NCBI RefSeq assembly: GCF_000502835.1
Contig: NZ_AYVL01000003.1
Span: 229,117-293,116 of the forward strand
Source: Mesorhizobium sp. LSJC280B00
GTDB taxonomy: Bacteria > Pseudomonadota > Alphaproteobacteria > Rhizobiales > Rhizobiaceae
Direction: 5' to 3'
DNA: 64,000 bases
Shown piece after piece: positions 18,830-28,731 of this stretch (the stretch's first letter is position 1; the number at the start of each line of letters is the position of its first letter). Both the position numbers and the translations under genes were made by a program. The notes below the pieces were generated by a model. The model was not told the DNA's origin. It worked only from the letters and a program-made list of their open reading frames with translations, and searched no databases.

Positions 18830-19968
18830 TTGCGGTCTCCTTCACCGTCGTCGTCGGTGCCAAACTGGGTTTCTTTCCACGCCGGCATCAGGATGCGGAA
18901 AGTGGTGCCGCGCGGCGTCGATTCGCATTCAATGATGCCGCCATGCTCGCCGACGATCTTTGCGACCAGCGCCAGACCGAGACCGGAGCCGTTCGGCTTG
19001 GTGGTGATGAAAGGATCGAACAGGATCGGCAGGATATCTTCGGAGACACCCGAACCGTTGTCACGCACGCAGAATTCCAATGGCAGCGACACGCGGTCCT
19101 GCGTTCCGGGCACGGAAACACGGATGCCCGGGCGGAAGGCGGTCGACAGCATGATCTCGCCCTGCGGATCGCTGCCGATCGCCTCGGCGGCATTTTTTAC
19201 CAGATTGAGGAACACTTGGATGAGCTGGTCGCGATTGGCAAAGACCGGAGGCAATGATGGATCATAATCCTCTAATATCTTGATCCTCTTGGCAAAACCG
19301 TTCTTGGCGATTGCTTTGACATGGTCGAGCACGACATGGATGTTGACAGGGTAGCGGTCGATCGGCCGCTCGTCGGAAAACACCTCCATGCGGTCGACCA
19401 GCGAGACAATGCGGTCGGTCTCGTCGGTGATCAGCCTGGTCAGTGCGCGATCCTCGTCGGACGCCGACAGCTCAAGCAGCTGCGCGGCTCCACGAATGCC
19501 GGACAGCGGGTTCTTGATCTCATGGGCAAGCATCGCGGCAAGGCCGGTGACCGAGCGCGCCGCACCGCGATGCGTCATCTGCCGGTCGATCTTATCGGCC
19601 ATTGAGCGTTCCTGGAACATTACCACGACGGAGCCTGGAAATTCCGTCACAGGCGCGACGTAGAGATCGACCACCTTCTCGATGCCGAGCCGCGGCGACG
19701 ACACGTCCACCCGGTATTCGTTGACTGGCGCCCGGCGCTCGCGCACCTGGTCGACAAGCGTCAGCAGCGGACTGCCGAAAGGAATGAGCTTGTGCAGCGT
19801 ATTGCGCGCGAGCATCGTGGCGCTCGAACGGAAAAAATCCTCGGCGTCGGCATTGGCGAAGGTGATGAAGCCTTGCGGATCGACCATGATCACCGGCCGG
19901 CGAATGGTGTTGAGCACAATATGCGCGGCGTCCGCCATATCCGTGCTCTGTGTGACGGTGGCGTTCAT
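18826..19968 (-). CDS. ntrB: Nitrogen regulation protein NR(II), histidine kinase NtrB
   Basis: A 380-residue soluble kinase/phosphatase for NtrC, controlled by PII. The PAS domain spans residues 15-115 ([18 protein letters not shown]). The HisKA phospho-acceptor is H149 in [14 protein letters not shown]. The HATPase region has N-box [10 protein letters not shown] and G2 box [18 protein letters not shown]. The ATG at 19968 sits inside the dusB stop (ATGA), giving the classical nifR3-ntrB-ntrC operon. A second ATG ten codons later is possible. Confidence 0.96.
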   Translation of the reverse strand: MNATVTQSTDMADAAHIVLNTIRRPVIMVDPQGFITFANADAEDFFRSSATMLARNTLHKLIPFGSPLLTLVDQVRERRAPVNEYRVDVSSPRLGIEKVVDLYVAPVTEFPGSVVVMFQERSMADKIDRQMTHRGAARSVTGLAAMLAHEIKNPLSGIRGAAQLLELSASDEDRALTRLITDETDRIVSLVDRMEVFSDERPIDRYPVNIHVVLDHVKAIAKNGFAKRIKILEDYDPSLPPVFANRDQLIQVFLNLVKNAAEAIGSDPQGEIMLSTAFRPGIRVSVPGTQDRVSLPLEFCVRDNGSGVSEDILPILFDPFITTKPNGSGLGLALVAKIVGEHGGIIECESTPRGTTFRILMPAWKETQFGTDDDGEGDRK

Positions 19969-20990
19969 GCCGCACTCCGCAGGTTCGCCGCTTCGGGAGC
20001 GCTTGAAAATACGTCGCGCAGCAAGGAAATGACGCGCCCAGGCTCGAAAGACGTGAGTATGGCCTTGCGCCGGTCGTCGCTTGTGGCGGCGTGGCGGTCG
20101 AGATACCAGCCGAGATGCTTGCGCGCCTGGCGCAATCCGCTTTCCACGCCATAGAGCGTCAGCATGTCTTCGTAATGGGCAATGACGTAGTCGGACAGCG
20201 TTTGCGGGCTTTCCGGCATGCCGGATACTGGCTCGGCCAGCGCGGCCGCTACAATGCTGCCGGCGGTCCACGGCGCGCCATAGTGCGCACGGCCGATCAT
20301 CACCGCGTCGGCGCCGGACTGGTCAAGGATCGACGCAGCCTCTGCCGGCGAGCCGACATCGCCATTGGCAACCACAGGGATCGAGACGGCCTGCTTGACG
20401 CGTGCAATGGCACGCCAGTCGGCCGTGCCCTGATAGAACTGGCAACGCGTGCGGCCGTGCACCGTCACCATCATCACCCCGGCCTGCTCAGCGCGTCGCG
20501 CCAGCATCGGCGCGTTGAGCGCGCCTTCGTCCCAGCCGAGCCGCATCTTGACCGTGACCGGCACGTCGACCGCGCCGAGTACCGCTTCGATCAGCGACAG
20601 CGCGTGGTCGAGGTCTCGCATCAGTGCCGAACCGGCATAGCCGCCCGTCACCTTCTTGGCCGGACAGCCCATATTGATGTCGATGATGTCGGCGCCTTCG
20701 CCGGCTGCGATTCGCGCGCCCTCGGCCATGTGCACCGCCTCACGGCCGGCAAGCTGGACCATGTGGACAGGCAGCCCGGAATGACGGATGCGCAGGCCCG
20801 AGCCAGCCCTGCCCTTTGCAAGCTCCCCGCTCGCCACCATTTCCGAAACAACCAGCCCGGCGCCATGCGCATGGGCGCGCTGCCGGAACGGTTCGTCGGT
20901 GATGCCCGACATCGGCGCGAGAAACACGCGGTTGTGGATTCTCACGCCACCCACATCCAGCGGCGAAGCCAATTTGGTCACATCAGGCAT
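19965..20990 (-). CDS. dusB: tRNA-dihydrouridine synthase B (NifR3)
   Basis: A 341-residue FMN-dependent TIM-barrel enzyme that reduces uridines in the tRNA D-loop. It has [14 protein letters not shown] near the N terminus, [10 protein letters not shown] with catalytic C109, [10 protein letters not shown], and VVANGDVGS for flavin binding. It is known historically as nifR3 because it heads the ntrBC operon in Rhodobacter and rhizobia, exactly as here. The start at 20990 ([15 protein letters not shown]) matches the family; the 21 codons further upstream do not. Confidence 0.95.
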   Translation of the reverse strand: MPDVTKLASPLDVGGVRIHNRVFLAPMSGITDEPFRQRAHAHGAGLVVSEMVASGELAKGRAGSGLRIRHSGLPVHMVQLAGREAVHMAEGARIAAGEGADIIDINMGCPAKKVTGGYAGSALMRDLDHALSLIEAVLGAVDVPVTVKMRLGWDEGALNAPMLARRAEQAGVMMVTVHGRTRCQFYQGTADWRAIARVKQAVSIPVVANGDVGSPAEAASILDQSGADAVMIGRAHYGAPWTAGSIVAAALAEPVSGMPESPQTLSDYVIAHYEDMLTLYGVESGLRQARKHLGWYLDRHAATSDDRRKAILTSFEPGRVISLLRDVFSSAPEAANLRSAA

Positions 20991-21119
20991 GCACAAAAAC
21001 CAAGCACCTTCGGTTGCTGCACATTCTCTAGCCAGAACGACGGCAATGTGCAACGCGCAATGTCGTGATATTAAGGCGCATTTGGGAAAAATACGGATCG
21101 CCGCACCGCATCAATCCTG

Positions 21120-21156
21120 GGTCTTCCAAAAGCGATACCACTTTTCGGGATCATGC
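21120..21156 (+). repeat. Rhizobial dispersed intergenic repeat, copy 2
   Basis: A relative of the element at 9915-9953 in the same orientation, ending ACCACTTTTCGGGATCATG. It lies just ahead of ispDF and could form part of its leader. The 3' half is the better-conserved part between the two copies. Confidence 0.6.
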
Positions 21157-21171
21157 GCTAAGCGTCTCGGC

Positions 21172-22392
21172 ATGAGAGATGTGAGCGAAAAGCAAGCTGC
21201 GGACGACAAGGTCGCGGTGGTCATCGTTGCCGCCGGCCGCGGCGCGCGCGCCGGACAGGCCAAGGGGCCGAAGCAGTACCAGCAAATTGGCGGCGGCGCC
21301 GTTATCGCACGCACGCTCGGCGCCTTTCTGATGCATCCGAAGATTGGACCTGTCGTCGTTGCTATCCATGCCGACGACGGCGCGCTTTTTCGCCGTGCGG
21401 CGGGTGCGAACGCCGACCGTGTCGTCGCAGTGACCGGCGGTACGTCACGGCAGGAGTCCGTCCGGCTTGGACTGCTGGCGTTAAGAAGCCATGCGCCGGG
21501 CCGGGTGCTGATCCATGATGCGGCTCGGCCGTTTGTCGACGCGGAACTGATAGACCGCACGATCGCCGCCATTGGCGAGCGCCAGGGAGCACTGCCTGCC
21601 TTGCCCGTTGCCGATACGCTCAAGCGCGAAACGGCCGAAGGCATGATCGGCGAAACCGTGTCCAGGGCCGGGCTTCATGCCGCACAGACACCGCAAGGCT
21701 TTCCGTTCTGGCCGATCCTGGCTGCGCACGAAAAGGCTCATCATCTGGGCAAAGCGGATTTCACGGACGATGCGGCAATCGCCGAATGGGCGCATATTCC
21801 GGTGAAGATCGTTCCCGGCTCGCCGGACAATGTCAAACTGACCTGGGCAAGGGATATTGCGATGGCGGATCAGCGGCTTTCCGGGGGGGCACGTTTTCCG
21901 GACATCCGAACCGGCAATGGCTATGACGTCCATGCCTTCGAGCCCGGCGACCATGTCACCCTGTGCGGTGTAGCTATTCCGCACGGCAAGAAATTGTCCG
22001 GCCATTCGGATGCCGATGTCGGTCTCCACGCCTTGACCGACGCGCTGCTGGCCACCTGCGGCGCCGGTGACATCGGCACGCATTTCCCGCCCTCCGACCC
22101 GCAGTGGAAAGGGGCCGCTTCACGCATCTTCGTCGAACACGCGGTGAAGCTGGTGCGCGAGGGCGGCGGGCGCATTGCCAACGCCGACATCACCCTGATC
22201 TGCGAGGCGCCGCGCGTCGGCCCACATCGCGAGGCCATGACCGAAGCGCTTTCGGCAATGCTGCGAATTTCGCTCGATCGCATCTCGATCAAGGCGACAA
22301 CCAATGAGAAGCTCGGTTTCATCGGCCGTGAGGAAGGCATAGCGGCCATCGCGACCGCCAGCGTTGTGTTTCCAGGGGATGTCCCCGAGTGA
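21172..22392 (+). CDS. ispDF: Bifunctional IspD/IspF (MEP pathway)
   Basis: A 406-residue fusion of 2-C-methyl-D-erythritol 4-phosphate cytidylyltransferase (residues ~12-230) and 2-C-methyl-D-erythritol 2,4-cyclodiphosphate synthase (residues ~240-406). The IspD part shows [20 protein letters not shown], the nucleotide-binding loop, and later [10 protein letters not shown]. The IspF part shows [13 protein letters not shown], the [16 protein letters not shown] metal site and [14 protein letters not shown]. It catalyses two non-consecutive steps of isoprenoid precursor synthesis. The fusion is standard in many Alphaproteobacteria. The GTG start of the next gene overlaps its stop. Confidence 0.96.
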   Translation: MRDVSEKQAADDKVAVVIVAAGRGARAGQAKGPKQYQQIGGGAVIARTLGAFLMHPKIGPVVVAIHADDGALFRRAAGANADRVVAVTGGTSRQESVRLGLLALRSHAPGRVLIHDAARPFVDAELIDRTIAAIGERQGALPALPVADTLKRETAEGMIGETVSRAGLHAAQTPQGFPFWPILAAHEKAHHLGKADFTDDAAIAEWAHIPVKIVPGSPDNVKLTWARDIAMADQRLSGGARFPDIRTGNGYDVHAFEPGDHVTLCGVAIPHGKKLSGHSDADVGLHALTDALLATCGAGDIGTHFPPSDPQWKGAASRIFVEHAVKLVREGGGRIANADITLICEAPRVGPHREAMTEALSAMLRISLDRISIKATTNEKLGFIGREEGIAAIATASVVFPGDVPE

Positions 22393-22898
22393 GCAATAGC
22401 GATCTCGCAGATGCCCTGCTTCAGGCCTGCCAGCAGCGCGGCATGATGCTGGCGACGGCGGAGAGCTGCACCGGCGGCATGATCATCGCCGCGCTGACCG
22501 ACATCGCCGGCTCTTCCGCGGTGGTCGATCGCGGCTTCATCACCTATTCCAACCAGGCCAAGACCGAGATGCTCGGCGTCTCGGCCGCTACACTCGAGGC
22601 GCACGGCGCGGTCTCGCGCGAGACTGCGGTGGAGATGGCGGCCGGAGCCTTGGCGCATTCGCCGGCCGGGCTCGCCCTAGCGGTGACTGGCATCGCCGGT
22701 CCGGACGGCGGCTCTGCGGAAAAACCTGTCGGCCTGGTCTGGTTCGGCGTTGCCGTGGCTGGCCGGCCGGTAGTCAGCGAATGCCAGCTGTTCGCCGACA
22801 AGGGCCGTGATTTCATCCGCCGGGAGACGGTCCGACGTGCGCTTGAACTGGGTTTACGCGCGCTCGCCGCGGATCAGGCTGCCGATGGCGCGCCGTAG
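22389..22898 (+). CDS. pncC: CinA-family nicotinamide-nucleotide amidohydrolase
   Basis: A 169-residue stand-alone CinA C-terminal domain (PncC/YgaD type). It deamidates nicotinamide mononucleotide to nicotinate mononucleotide in pyridine-nucleotide salvage. The catalytic serine lies in TAESCTGG, and the family signatures TYSNQAK and [11 protein letters not shown] are present. The start is a GTG at 22389 overlapping the ispDF stop (GTGA), so translation is coupled. Its last 25 bases overlap the convergent RatA-like gene. Confidence 0.92.
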   Translation: MSNSDLADALLQACQQRGMMLATAESCTGGMIIAALTDIAGSSAVVDRGFITYSNQAKTEMLGVSAATLEAHGAVSRETAVEMAAGALAHSPAGLALAVTGIAGPDGGSAEKPVGLVWFGVAVAGRPVVSECQLFADKGRDFIRRETVRRALELGLRALAADQAADGAP

Positions 22899-23335
22899 AT
22901 GATTTCGGCACGTTTCTCGAACGCCTCGGAGAACATGCGGAAGGCGCGGTCGAACATGGTTCCCATGAGCGCACCCAGAATGCGGCTCTTGAACTCGTAG
23001 TCGATAAAGAAGCAGACGTTGCAACCGCCGCCGTCCGCCGGGTCGAAGCGCCAGACATTGCTGAGATATTTGAACGGGCCGTCGATATATTTGACGTCGA
23101 TGGCGTTCTCGTCAGGCTTCAGCAGCACCTGCGTGGTGAAAGTCTCGCGGATCGCCTTGTAGCCGATGCTCATGTCCGCGATGAGCAGGGTGCGTCCGTT
23201 GCGTTCCTTGCGCGAACGAACCGTAAGTGCCTCGCAAAGCGGCAGGAATTGCGGATAGGATTCGATATCGGCAACCAGAGCGAACATCTGTTCCGGCGTA
23301 TGCGCAACGCGGCTATGGGCTTCGAATTGTGGCAT
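22874..23335 (-). CDS. RatA/COQ10-like START-domain protein
   Basis: A 153-residue polyketide-cyclase/START-fold protein beginning MPQFEAHSRVAHTPEQMFAL, the typical start of the RatA/Coq10 family. Conserved parts include YPQFLPLCEAL and the late FKSRILGALMGTMFDRAF. In mitochondria and Proteobacteria COQ10 proteins bind ubiquinone and support respiration; E. coli RatA has also been reported to hinder 70S assembly. Lying directly behind lipA, as in many Alphaproteobacteria, a COQ10-like respiratory role is the more likely one (inference). Its 3' end overlaps pncC on the other strand. Confidence 0.87.
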   Translation of the reverse strand: MPQFEAHSRVAHTPEQMFALVADIESYPQFLPLCEALTVRSRKERNGRTLLIADMSIGYKAIRETFTTQVLLKPDENAIDVKYIDGPFKYLSNVWRFDPADGGGCNVCFFIDYEFKSRILGALMGTMFDRAFRMFSEAFEKRAEIIYGAPSAA

Positions 23336-23347
23336 GAAACCAGTGTG

Positions 23348-24313
23348 TTAGGCGGACTTCCTGAGAAACGCTTCGCGCGCCGCGCGCAACCTAGCAAAGT
23401 CGTCCCCGGCATGGTGCGACGAGCGCGTCAGCGGGCTCGACGCTACCAGCAGGAAGCCCTTGGTCCTGCCGATCGTCTCAAAGGACTTGAATTCCTCCGG
23501 CGTGACGAAGCGGATCACCGGATGGTGCTTCTTCGACGGCTGCAGATATTGGCCGATGGTCATGAAGTCGACATTGGCCGAACGCAAATCGTCCATCAGC
23601 TGCAGGATTTCGTTCCGCTCCTCGCCAAGGCCGACCATGATACCGGACTTGGTGAAGATCGAGGGATCGAGTTCCTTGACCCGCTGCAAGAGCCTGATCG
23701 AGTGGAAATAGCGCGCACCCGGCCGAACAGTCAGATAGTTCGACGGAACGGTCTCGAGATTATGGTTGAAAACGTCCGGCTTGGCCGCCACGACGATCTC
23801 CAGTGCACCGTCCTTGCGCAGGAAATCGGGCGTCAGGATTTCGATTGTCGTCGACGGGGTTGCTGCCCTGATCGCACGGATGACATCGGCAAAATGCTGG
23901 GCCCCGCCATCGGCGAGATCGTCGCGATCGACGGAGGTGATGACGACATGGCTCAAGCCCATTTGCTTGACCGCATGCGCGACACGCGCCGGCTCGTCGG
24001 GATCGAGTGCGGTCGGGATGCCGGTGGCGACATTGCAAAAGGCGCAGGCCCGCGTGCAGATGTCGCCCATGATCATGAAGGTGGCGTGCTTCTTCTCCCA
24101 GCACTCGCCGATATTGGGGCAGCCCGCCTCTTCGCAAACCGTCACCAGTTTGTGAGACTTCACGATTTCGCGCGTCTCGGCATAGCCTTTCGACATCGGC
24201 GCCTTGACGCGGATCCAGTCAGGCTTGCGCAGTACGTCCTGATCCGGCTTGTGCGCCTTTTCGGGATGCCGCAGGCGCGGCGCATTGGCAATCGTGTCGA
24301 GGACGGTGACCAT
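23348..24313 (-). CDS. lipA: Lipoyl synthase
   Basis: A 321-residue radical-SAM enzyme that inserts two sulfurs into octanoyl groups on lipoyl domains. The auxiliary cluster ligands are in [12 protein letters not shown] and the SAM cluster in [10 protein letters not shown]. The C-terminal [10 protein letters not shown] serine motif is also present. It modifies the lipoyl domains of PdhB and PdhC, encoded a few kilobases away. No strong Shine-Dalgarno precedes the ATG at 24313, but the family N terminus ([15 protein letters not shown]) follows immediately. Confidence 0.97.
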   Translation of the reverse strand: MVTVLDTIANAPRLRHPEKAHKPDQDVLRKPDWIRVKAPMSKGYAETREIVKSHKLVTVCEEAGCPNIGECWEKKHATFMIMGDICTRACAFCNVATGIPTALDPDEPARVAHAVKQMGLSHVVITSVDRDDLADGGAQHFADVIRAIRAATPSTTIEILTPDFLRKDGALEIVVAAKPDVFNHNLETVPSNYLTVRPGARYFHSIRLLQRVKELDPSIFTKSGIMVGLGEERNEILQLMDDLRSANVDFMTIGQYLQPSKKHHPVIRFVTPEEFKSFETIGRTKGFLLVASSPLTRSSHHAGDDFARLRAAREAFLRKSA

Positions 24314-24388
24314 GTGAAACCCGGCTCATTGGCAAGCGCTTGTCCAGCGCTCGCTCTACCCACGTCATCTAGGACTTTTCGGCGAAAA

Positions 24389-24428
24389 GAAAAAGGCCGC
24401 GATCACGCATGCCGCGGTGGCCTTTTTC
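24389..24428 (-). terminator. Rho-independent terminator behind the GlsB-like gene
   Basis: Arms AAAAAGGCC (24390-24398) and GGCCTTTTT (24419-24427) are complementary with a 20-base loop. Read on the minus strand the stem is followed by a T-rich run. It lies between the GlsB-like gene stop and lipA. Confidence 0.75.
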
Positions 24429-24450
24429 GCATAGCAAGTGCCGACAGAGG

Positions 24451-24708
24451 TTAGCGGCGTACCAGTCGTCCGACCGCAATCAGAATGCAGGCACCGATGA
24501 AGCCGGTGATCAGATAGGCGATCCAGCCGACGCCGAAGATGCCGATGTTCAGGGCCTGCAAGATGGCATTCAACACGATTGCGCCGACAATGCCGAGAAC
24601 GATGTTCATGAGGATGCCGGTATTGCTCTTCATGACCATCTCGGCGAGCCATCCCGCCAGGCCGCCGATGATGATGGCTGCAACCCAGCCCACGCCGTTC
24701 ATTTCCAT
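24451..24708 (-). CDS. GlsB/YeaQ/YmgE family membrane protein
   Basis: An 85-residue transglycosylase-associated (Tag) family protein with three hydrophobic helices. Family marks are the first helix with GGLAGWLAEMVMK, a glycine-rich second (NIVLGIVGAIVLN) and a third (AYLITGFIGACILIAVGRL). Such genes are often stress-induced; the molecular role is unknown. The ATG at 24708 follows AAGGAGAGGGC, an excellent ribosome site, which rules out the 30-codon upstream extension. Confidence 0.9.
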   Translation of the reverse strand: MEMNGVGWVAAIIIGGLAGWLAEMVMKSNTGILMNIVLGIVGAIVLNAILQALNIGIFGVGWIAYLITGFIGACILIAVGRLVRR

Positions 24709-24806
24709 ATGCCCTCTCCTTGTATGATGGATGATGCCTGCGAAACGAATTGCTCTGCCGTCGAGTTCCTTTGTGTCTTCCGTGTGAGACTCGCCCAACT
24801 AATTTA

Positions 24807-26252
24807 TCATGCATTCAGTGCGCGGCCATAGGCGTCGAGTACACTCTCCTTCATCATCTCCGACAGCGTCGGGTGCGGGAAGATCGTGTGCATCAGCTCT
24901 TCCTCGGTGGTCTCCAGATTCATCGCCACGACGAAGCCCTGGATCAGTTCGGTTACTTCTGCGCCGACCATGTGGGCACCCAGCAACTGGCCGGTCTTCT
25001 TGTCGAAAATGGTCTTGACGAAGCCTTGGTCCTCGCCGAGCGCAATCGCCTTGCCGTTTGCGGCGAACTGGAAGCGGCCGACGCGGATGTCCTTGCCATC
25101 GGCGTTCGCTTTGGCTTCCGTCAGTCCGACCGAGGCGACTTGCGGATTGCAATAGGTGCAGCCCGGGATCTTCAGCTTGTCAATGGCATGCACGCCGGGG
25201 AAATTGGCGATCTTTTCCACGCACACCACGCCCTCATGCTCGGCCTTGTGGGCGAGCATCGGCGGTCCGGCGACATCGCCGATGGCATAGATGCCGGGCA
25301 CGTTGGTCTTGCCGTAGCCGTCGACGACGACGCAGCCGCGTTCGGTCTTCACGCCGAGCGCCTCGAGGCCGAGATTCTCGATGTTGCCCTGTACGCCGAC
25401 GGCCGAGATCATGCGGTCGGCGGTGATCTTCTCGACCTTGCCGTCCTTCATCTCGACATGCGCGGTGACCGAGTTAGTGCCCTTCTCGACCTTGGTCACC
25501 TTGGCTTCTAAGATGATCTTCATGCCCTGCTTCTCGAACTGCTTCTGCGCGAATTTCGAGACCTCGGCGTCCTCGACCGGCATCACAGCCGGCAGCAGTT
25601 CGACCACCGTCACCTCGGCGCCCATGGTGCGGTAGAACGAGGCGAACTCGATGCCGATGGCGCCCGAGCCCATCACCAGCAGCGATTTCGGCATCTCTTT
25701 CGGCACCATCGCCTCGAAATAGGTCCAGATCAACTTGCCGTCAGGCTCGATGCCGGGCAGCGCGCGCGGCCTGGCGCCGGTCGCCAGGATGATGTGCTTG
25801 GCGCTATAGGTGCCCTCGCCCTTGACGCCCTTGGGCGCCGGCGGCTGCGGCTCCATCGGCTTCTTCGACGATTTCGACACGACGATCTCGCCAGGTTTGG
25901 TCAGCTTGGCTTCGCCCCAGATGACGTCGACCTTGTTCTTCTTCATCAGGAAGCCGACGCCGCCGTTGAGCCGCAGCGAGACCTTTCGCGAGCGATCGAC
26001 GACGGCGGCTGTGTCGACGCCGACCTTGCCATCGATCTTCAGGCCGTAGTCCTTCAGATGATCCGAATAGTGCATGATCTCGGCGGAGCGCAGCAGCGCT
26101 TTGGTCGGAATGCAGCCCCAGTTGAGGCAGATGCCGCCCAAGTGCTCGCGCTCGACGATCGCCGTCTTGAAGCCAAGCTGGGCCGAACGCACTGCAGTGA
26201 CATAGCCGCCGGGGCCGGAGCCGATGATGATGACGTCGTAGTTCTCAGCCAC
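24807..26252 (-). CDS. lpdA: Dihydrolipoyl dehydrogenase (E3)
   Basis: A 481-residue flavoprotein that reoxidises dihydrolipoyl groups of the pyruvate dehydrogenase complex with NAD. The FAD loop is GSGPGGY, and the redox disulfide is C42/C47 in GGICLNWGCIPTKALL. The NAD loop is VMGSGAIGIEF, and the C-terminal active-site His lies in HTIFPHPTLSE. I prefer GTG at 26252 because AAGGAG stands six bases ahead of it; another GTG at 26267 overlaps the SGNH hydrolase stop. It closes the pdh operon. Confidence 0.95.
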   Translation of the reverse strand: MAENYDVIIIGSGPGGYVTAVRSAQLGFKTAIVEREHLGGICLNWGCIPTKALLRSAEIMHYSDHLKDYGLKIDGKVGVDTAAVVDRSRKVSLRLNGGVGFLMKKNKVDVIWGEAKLTKPGEIVVSKSSKKPMEPQPPAPKGVKGEGTYSAKHIILATGARPRALPGIEPDGKLIWTYFEAMVPKEMPKSLLVMGSGAIGIEFASFYRTMGAEVTVVELLPAVMPVEDAEVSKFAQKQFEKQGMKIILEAKVTKVEKGTNSVTAHVEMKDGKVEKITADRMISAVGVQGNIENLGLEALGVKTERGCVVVDGYGKTNVPGIYAIGDVAGPPMLAHKAEHEGVVCVEKIANFPGVHAIDKLKIPGCTYCNPQVASVGLTEAKANADGKDIRVGRFQFAANGKAIALGEDQGFVKTIFDKKTGQLLGAHMVGAEVTELIQGFVVAMNLETTEEELMHTIFPHPTLSEMMKESVLDAYGRALNA

Positions 26253-26263
26253 GGCTTTCTCCT

Positions 26264-26902
26264 TCACAATTCCAACATGAGGCGCACGAGCGGCGCCAGC
26301 GCTTGCCCGACGTTCCGCGTGTTTTCCGCGTCCAGGTGGACGCCGTCGAGCGGCGTGGTTTTGGCCACCGTGCCGGCATCGAAGAAGCCGCAGCCGGCCT
26401 CGTCGGCAAGGGCGGAATATTGCGGCGCCAGCCGCTTTGACGCGTCATCGCCGCCGGCGAACATTTCCTTGAACTCGGCGTTTTCCGTGCGGCTGACTAC
26501 GGGCGGCGCGACGATCAGGATCTGCGGCGCCGGCCAATCGAACGGGTAATCATGACCGCGCACGATATCGATCAGGCGTTGCATACCTTGTTTGGCCGCG
26601 ACCGGATTACCGTGAATCCACGGCTTCATATCGTTGGCGCCGAGCATGATGACGATCAAGTCGATCGGCGCATGCGTCGTCAGGATTGTTGGCAACAGCC
26701 TTGCGCCATTGCGGTCCGCTCCGGCCAAGTGATCGTCAAAGGCGGTGGTTCGGCCATTCAGGCCTTCGGCGATGACCTCGACGCCGCTGCCCAATGCCGC
26801 CTGCAGCACGCTCGGCCAGCGATCTTCCAGCGGATGCCGGCCGAGGTTTGCCGCGTCATAGCCCCAGGTAAGCGAATCGCCGTAGCAGAGGACCGTCTTC
26901 AT
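26264..26902 (-). CDS. SGNH/GDSL-family hydrolase (arylesterase-like)
   Basis: A 212-residue SGNH-fold esterase. Block I is CYGDSLTWGYD with the nucleophilic Ser, block III is MLGANDM, and the catalytic Asp/His lies near the end in DGVHLD. No signal peptide is visible, so it acts in the cytoplasm. The natural substrate is unknown; relatives hydrolyse acetyl or aryl esters. The ATG overlaps the stop of the membrane-protein gene upstream (ATGA). It sits between pdhC and lpdA, a conserved rhizobial arrangement. Confidence 0.88.
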   Translation of the reverse strand: MKTVLCYGDSLTWGYDAANLGRHPLEDRWPSVLQAALGSGVEVIAEGLNGRTTAFDDHLAGADRNGARLLPTILTTHAPIDLIVIMLGANDMKPWIHGNPVAAKQGMQRLIDIVRGHDYPFDWPAPQILIVAPPVVSRTENAEFKEMFAGGDDASKRLAPQYSALADEAGCGFFDAGTVAKTTPLDGVHLDAENTRNVGQALAPLVRLMLEL

Positions 26903-27318
26903 GTGCCTGCCCCGCCGAAACCTGGTTGCGAGCGCGCCAATCGCCAGCGCACGAAAAGCCACTGGACCAGCACCGTAGCGATGCCTGGCAGGACGAGACC
27001 GGCGACGATAGGAAGATCGCCCGACCACTCGCGCTTGCCCGGCGGCTGGGAGAAAGTCCAGCCGATCAGGGAAACTCCAACGAGCACAAAAGATGCTACC
27101 CCTATGGTCGCGGTCAGTTTTGTTGCCCGTCGTGGGTCCGACATGAATTGTGCGATGAAGAATGCGAGCGTCGCGAAGATGGTGACGAGAGCCGAGATCA
27201 TGAATACAAGGATGTACTCCACGTCGGCCTTGGTGGCGACGGCGAGCCACTGCACCACCAATCCGCCGGCCAAACCGGAAAGAAAGAAGGCAAAAAGGCT
27301 GGTGAAGAATTTCCGCAC
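26899..27318 (-). CDS. Hypothetical four-helix membrane protein
   Basis: A 139-residue protein with about four hydrophobic segments: residues 5-27 (SLFAFFLSGLAGGLVV), 35-58 (ILVFMISALVTIFATLAFFI), 70-90 (VASFVLVGVSLIGW) and 105-125 (IVAGLVLPGIATVLVQWLF). No known domain is recognised. It begins 18 bases after pdhC and is coupled to the SGNH hydrolase by an ATGA overlap, so it belongs to the pdh transcript. Its function is unknown. Confidence 0.75.
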   Translation of the reverse strand: MRKFFTSLFAFFLSGLAGGLVVQWLAVATKADVEYILVFMISALVTIFATLAFFIAQFMSDPRRATKLTATIGVASFVLVGVSLIGWTFSQPPGKREWSGDLPIVAGLVLPGIATVLVQWLFVRWRLARSQPGFGGAGT

Positions 27319-27336
27319 CGCCCTGTTTCCCTTCTC

Positions 27337-28713
27337 TTAAACCAGCATGCCCATTGGATTTTCGATCATACGCTTGAAGGCGACGAGCAGCTCGGCGCCG
27401 AGCGCACCGTCGACGGCGCGGTGATCGGTCGACAGCGTCACCGACATGATTGTGGCGATCTTGATCTCGCCGTTCTTGACCACTGCGCGTTGCTCGCCGG
27501 CGCCGACCGCAAGGATCGTCGCATGCGGCGGGTTGATGACGGCAGAAAAATCCTTGATGCCGAACATGCCGAGATTGGACACCGCCGTGGTGCCGCCCTG
27601 ATATTCTTCCGGCTTCAGCTTGCGGCTGCGGGCGCGGCCGGCAAGATCCTTCATCTCGTTGGAGATGACGGACATCGTCTTTTCGTCAGCACGCCGGATG
27701 ATCGGGGTGATCAGGCCGCCGGGGATCGATACGGCAACGCCGACATCGGCGTGCTTGTGTTTGATCATGGCGTTTTCTGTCCACGACGCATTGGCATCCG
27801 GAACCGCCATCAGCGCCATGGCAAGAGCCTTGATGACCATGTCGTTGACCGACAGCTTGTAGGCCGGCGTTTCGCCCTTCTCGGTCTTCTTCACCGGCGC
27901 GGCCGCATTGATCTGCGTGCGCAGGGCCAGAAGTGCGTCGAGCTCGCAGTCGAGCGTCAGATAGAAATGCGGGATGGTGGTCTTGGCTTCGACCAGCCGC
28001 CTCGCAATGGTCTTGCGCATATTGTCGTGCGGGATCAGCTCGTAGGAGCCTTCGGCAAACAGTTTGAGCACCTGCTCGTCCGACATCGCCTTGGGTGCTG
28101 CGGCCGCAGGTGCCGGAGCGCCGGCGGGCGCCGCTTTTGCTGCTGGTGCCGCCTTGGCGCCGCCACTGGAAATTGCGGCATCGACATCGGCCTTTACTAC
28201 GCGGCCGCGGGGGCCGGAGCCTGTCAGCGCCGCGACATCGACGCCGGCTTCCCTGGCAATGCGCCGGGCCAGCGGCGAGGCGAAGATGCGCTCACCGCTT
28301 GCGTGGCCGTTGGCGACCGGCACCGCTTCCGCCTTAGGCGCAGGTGCGGCAGGCTCCTGCTTCGACGCTTCGGGCTTTGATGTTTCAGCTTTGGGGGCTT
28401 CCGCTTTCGGAGCCTCAGCCTTGGCCGGCGCAGCGCCATCACCGCTTTTGGCGGCAGAAGCAGCATCCTCGCCCTCGGCAGCCAGCACCGCGATCAGCGC
28501 ATTGACCTTGACGCCTTCTGTGCCGGCCGGAACCACCAGCTTGGCGACCGTGCCCTCGTCGACGGCTTCGACTTCCATCGTCGCCTTGTCGGTCTCGATC
28601 TCGGCAATCACGTCGCCGGGCGAAACTTTATCGCCTTCCTTGACCAGCCACTTGGAAAGATTGCCCTCTTCCATTGTGGGCGACAGCGCCGGCATGGTGA
28701 TGTTGATCGGCAT
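27337..28713 (-). CDS. pdhC: Pyruvate dehydrogenase E2, dihydrolipoyl acetyltransferase
   Basis: A 458-residue E2 core protein. The N-terminal lipoyl domain spans residues 1-80 with the lipoylated K43 in ETDKATME. A flexible Ala/Pro/Lys-rich linker follows, with repeated KAEAP-like units. The peripheral subunit-binding domain lies near residue 145 (ASPLARRIAREAGVD). The C-terminal catalytic domain carries the active-site DHRAVDGALG. It transfers acetyl groups to CoA. GGGAGG precedes the ATG. Confidence 0.96.
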   Translation of the reverse strand: MPINITMPALSPTMEEGNLSKWLVKEGDKVSPGDVIAEIETDKATMEVEAVDEGTVAKLVVPAGTEGVKVNALIAVLAAEGEDAASAAKSGDGAAPAKAEAPKAEAPKAETSKPEASKQEPAAPAPKAEAVPVANGHASGERIFASPLARRIAREAGVDVAALTGSGPRGRVVKADVDAAISSGGAKAAPAAKAAPAGAPAPAAAAPKAMSDEQVLKLFAEGSYELIPHDNMRKTIARRLVEAKTTIPHFYLTLDCELDALLALRTQINAAAPVKKTEKGETPAYKLSVNDMVIKALAMALMAVPDANASWTENAMIKHKHADVGVAVSIPGGLITPIIRRADEKTMSVISNEMKDLAGRARSRKLKPEEYQGGTTAVSNLGMFGIKDFSAVINPPHATILAVGAGEQRAVVKNGEIKIATIMSVTLSTDHRAVDGALGAELLVAFKRMIENPMGMLV

Positions 28714-28731
28714 TTTGTCCTCCCGCCCTGC

